From the NCBI GenBank assembly GCA_017590115.1, contig JAGGNK010011114.1, positions 1,913,733-1,977,732 on the forward strand: a stretch of DNA of 64,000 nucleotides. Direction: 5' to 3'. The position numbers were made by a program, and so were the translations under genes. The stretch is from Montifringilla adamsi. Taxonomy: Eukaryota; Chordata; Aves; Passeriformes; Passeridae. The notes under the pieces were generated by a model. It had not been told where the DNA came from. It did not search any database and saw only the letters and a program-made list of their open reading frames with translations. The stretch's first letter is position 1, and the number at the start of each line of letters is the position of its first letter. Below are positions 62,516 to 64,000 of the stretch, piece after piece.

Positions 62516-64000
62516 GAGCCAGAAATGCCACAAAAAAGCCTCAGGTGGCTGAGCCACTGTTGTTGGGCATGAACACTTACACAGAGTTGTGCCGGCACCT
62601 AATCCAGCCCTGACAAAATATTTAGCAATATCCTCTGACCACTTCTGCCTTGACAGCCTAGAAAATTCAAGCCAGAAATACAAAAGATGTAGCTGAGCAA
62701 GGGAGTGTGGCTGAAGCACAAACCCCAGCATCAGCCAACAAAACAGACCTAGAGATAGATTGCAGCCAGAGCTTCTAAGAGGAAAAGTATTCCCCTCTGT
62801 GGAAATTTTAAGCGGAGTTCCAGGAAAGGGAGAAACTGGTCATGAGAGAAAAACTGGCCCAGCTGGGCAGCTGCATGATACACACAGGAGCCTCAGGTCA
62901 GGTTAAAGGGGTGGAAATGTAGGAGGAAGAACTAATTCGGTGTTAATTAGGGTTCTCCTGCACTTTTCTACCTCCCACACACGATTATGTGGACAAATAT
63001 ACATTGTAATTGTCACTGACCCCTGAGAAAACATAAGACTCTCGCAGTTGTACAAAAGGGACTCAGACAAATAAATTCACAGGTGATACAGTTCTCTCAT
63101 AGAACAAGCCCCACACTGCAAAGGTAGTCTAATTAACCCCTCTGTTTTAATGTGGGCTTTTCTCATAACATTAGATAAGGAAACCTTCACTTTTCATTGC
63201 TGAAATGTGAGTATCATAGAGGAAGGTATGGACAAGTTTACCTTGGGTTAATCTGCTACTTATTAACCACCACGGGACATGCTCTGAGCCCGTCTGGAAA
63301 AGTCCTGGGCGGCTGATGACCACACTTGCCATAATCATACTACAGCTGGCAATCTAACCAATTAATTTTAAAAAATGGCTCACAAGCGTCTTTATGATTA
63401 CAGTAATACATCTTCCAACTTAGACTCTGCATTCTGCTAAAAAGTAAATAATACTGCAGCTTCCATCTGGTTTGGCATGGAAGCATCTGGCAAAGTGCTG
63501 TTATTTCATAGACACTACCCCCTCACCCTTATCTCTGTCCACTTAATCTACTGCTTTTTAAATTCCATTTGCATTTCTTATGATTTTGATGGCAGTTTGA
63601 CAGATATGATAGCTTGGTTATTAACTAAAAAATACAACAAGGCTTGTCCCAAACACAGCGAATTCCAGTTTTATCACATGCAGAGCTGTCAGTTTGGTTT
63701 GGTACACTTATCTCTGCTGTTGGTTGAAGTCAAACACTGAATATTTGATTAACCAAAAGGACTGTGGGAATGCACTTTTTTGTCATATAACAATTTCCCA
63801 TACTTTAATAGTTGGGTTGCACTTTGTGCAACTTTGCACTTTTAGAAATAGAAATGAAGTGATAGGTTTTGAGAGAGACACAGAATGGTACTTGAGGTTG
63901 ATTGCTGACGGGCAAGACACTTTTACTGAGGCTGTAATAGGCAGAAGCACCCAAGGCAGAGTTCTGACCCAAAGAGAAGCCTTCCCATGTTTCTGTTAAT
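62516..64000. other. Gene-free stretch to window end
   Basis: I see no exon, RNA gene or recognisable transposon. A 101-codon frame running to the window edge (63694-63999, +) contains nothing I recognise. Confidence 0.4.

Noticed and set aside
1..64000. CRISPR arrays, operons, prophage or other prokaryotic systems
   Set aside because: The window is vertebrate DNA with avian retroposons; there is no dense coding, ribosome binding site pattern or spaced direct-repeat array.

Overview
The window looks like non-coding nuclear DNA from a bird, very probably a songbird (passerine). Three things support this. First, many copies of the avian retroposon CR1 are present, with the 3' ends typical of the family (ATTCTATGA-like tails, 'TTCCAACCCAAACCATTCTATGATTC'-type endings). 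Second, at 11925-12067 there is a tRNA-Ile-headed SINE with a CR1-X-like tail, the architecture I know as TguSINE1 from zebra finch and relatives. Third, the background is AT-rich, CpG-poor and short-ORF, as in vertebrate intron or intergenic DNA. I found no exon, RNA gene or bacterial-type feature that I can defend. The many short open frames look like chance or lie inside repeats.

Layout. 1-9 kb: a CR1-X-type 3' end near 236-520, then about 8.4 kb of unique AT-rich DNA with a G-quadruplex motif and small duplications. 9-12.1 kb: a retroposon cluster with three CR1 pieces and the tRNA-Ile SINE, all on the + strand. 12-32 kb: mostly unique DNA with CR1 copies at 22490-22895 (+), 27369-27490 (-), 31880-31940 (+) and 32195-32320 (-). 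A perfect DR5 nuclear-receptor half-site pair and a 12-bp repeat lie at about 24.2-24.4 kb. 32-46 kb: unique DNA with a GC-rich block (36.4-36.9 kb) and a 51-bp minisatellite (39.2-39.4 kb). 46-48 kb: decayed CR1 reverse-transcriptase sequence (-), a CR1 3' UTR piece (-) and another CR1 3' end (+). 48-55.8 kb: unique DNA with a striking perfect 29-bp inverted repeat at 51918-51998. 55.9-57.3 kb: a minus-strand CR1 split by a CpG-rich solo LTR of an endogenous retrovirus. 57.3-64 kb: unique DNA with one small CR1 piece and an unidentified 107-codon open frame on the minus strand.

No set of genes works together here. The history is one of repeated CR1 and SINE retroposition, one later LTR insertion, and local replication events (tandem duplications, a fold-back palindrome). 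The items most worth following up are the 51.9 kb hairpin, the LTR-in-CR1 nest and the DR5 site. Family names were assigned by eye from remembered repeat consensus sequences, not by a search.
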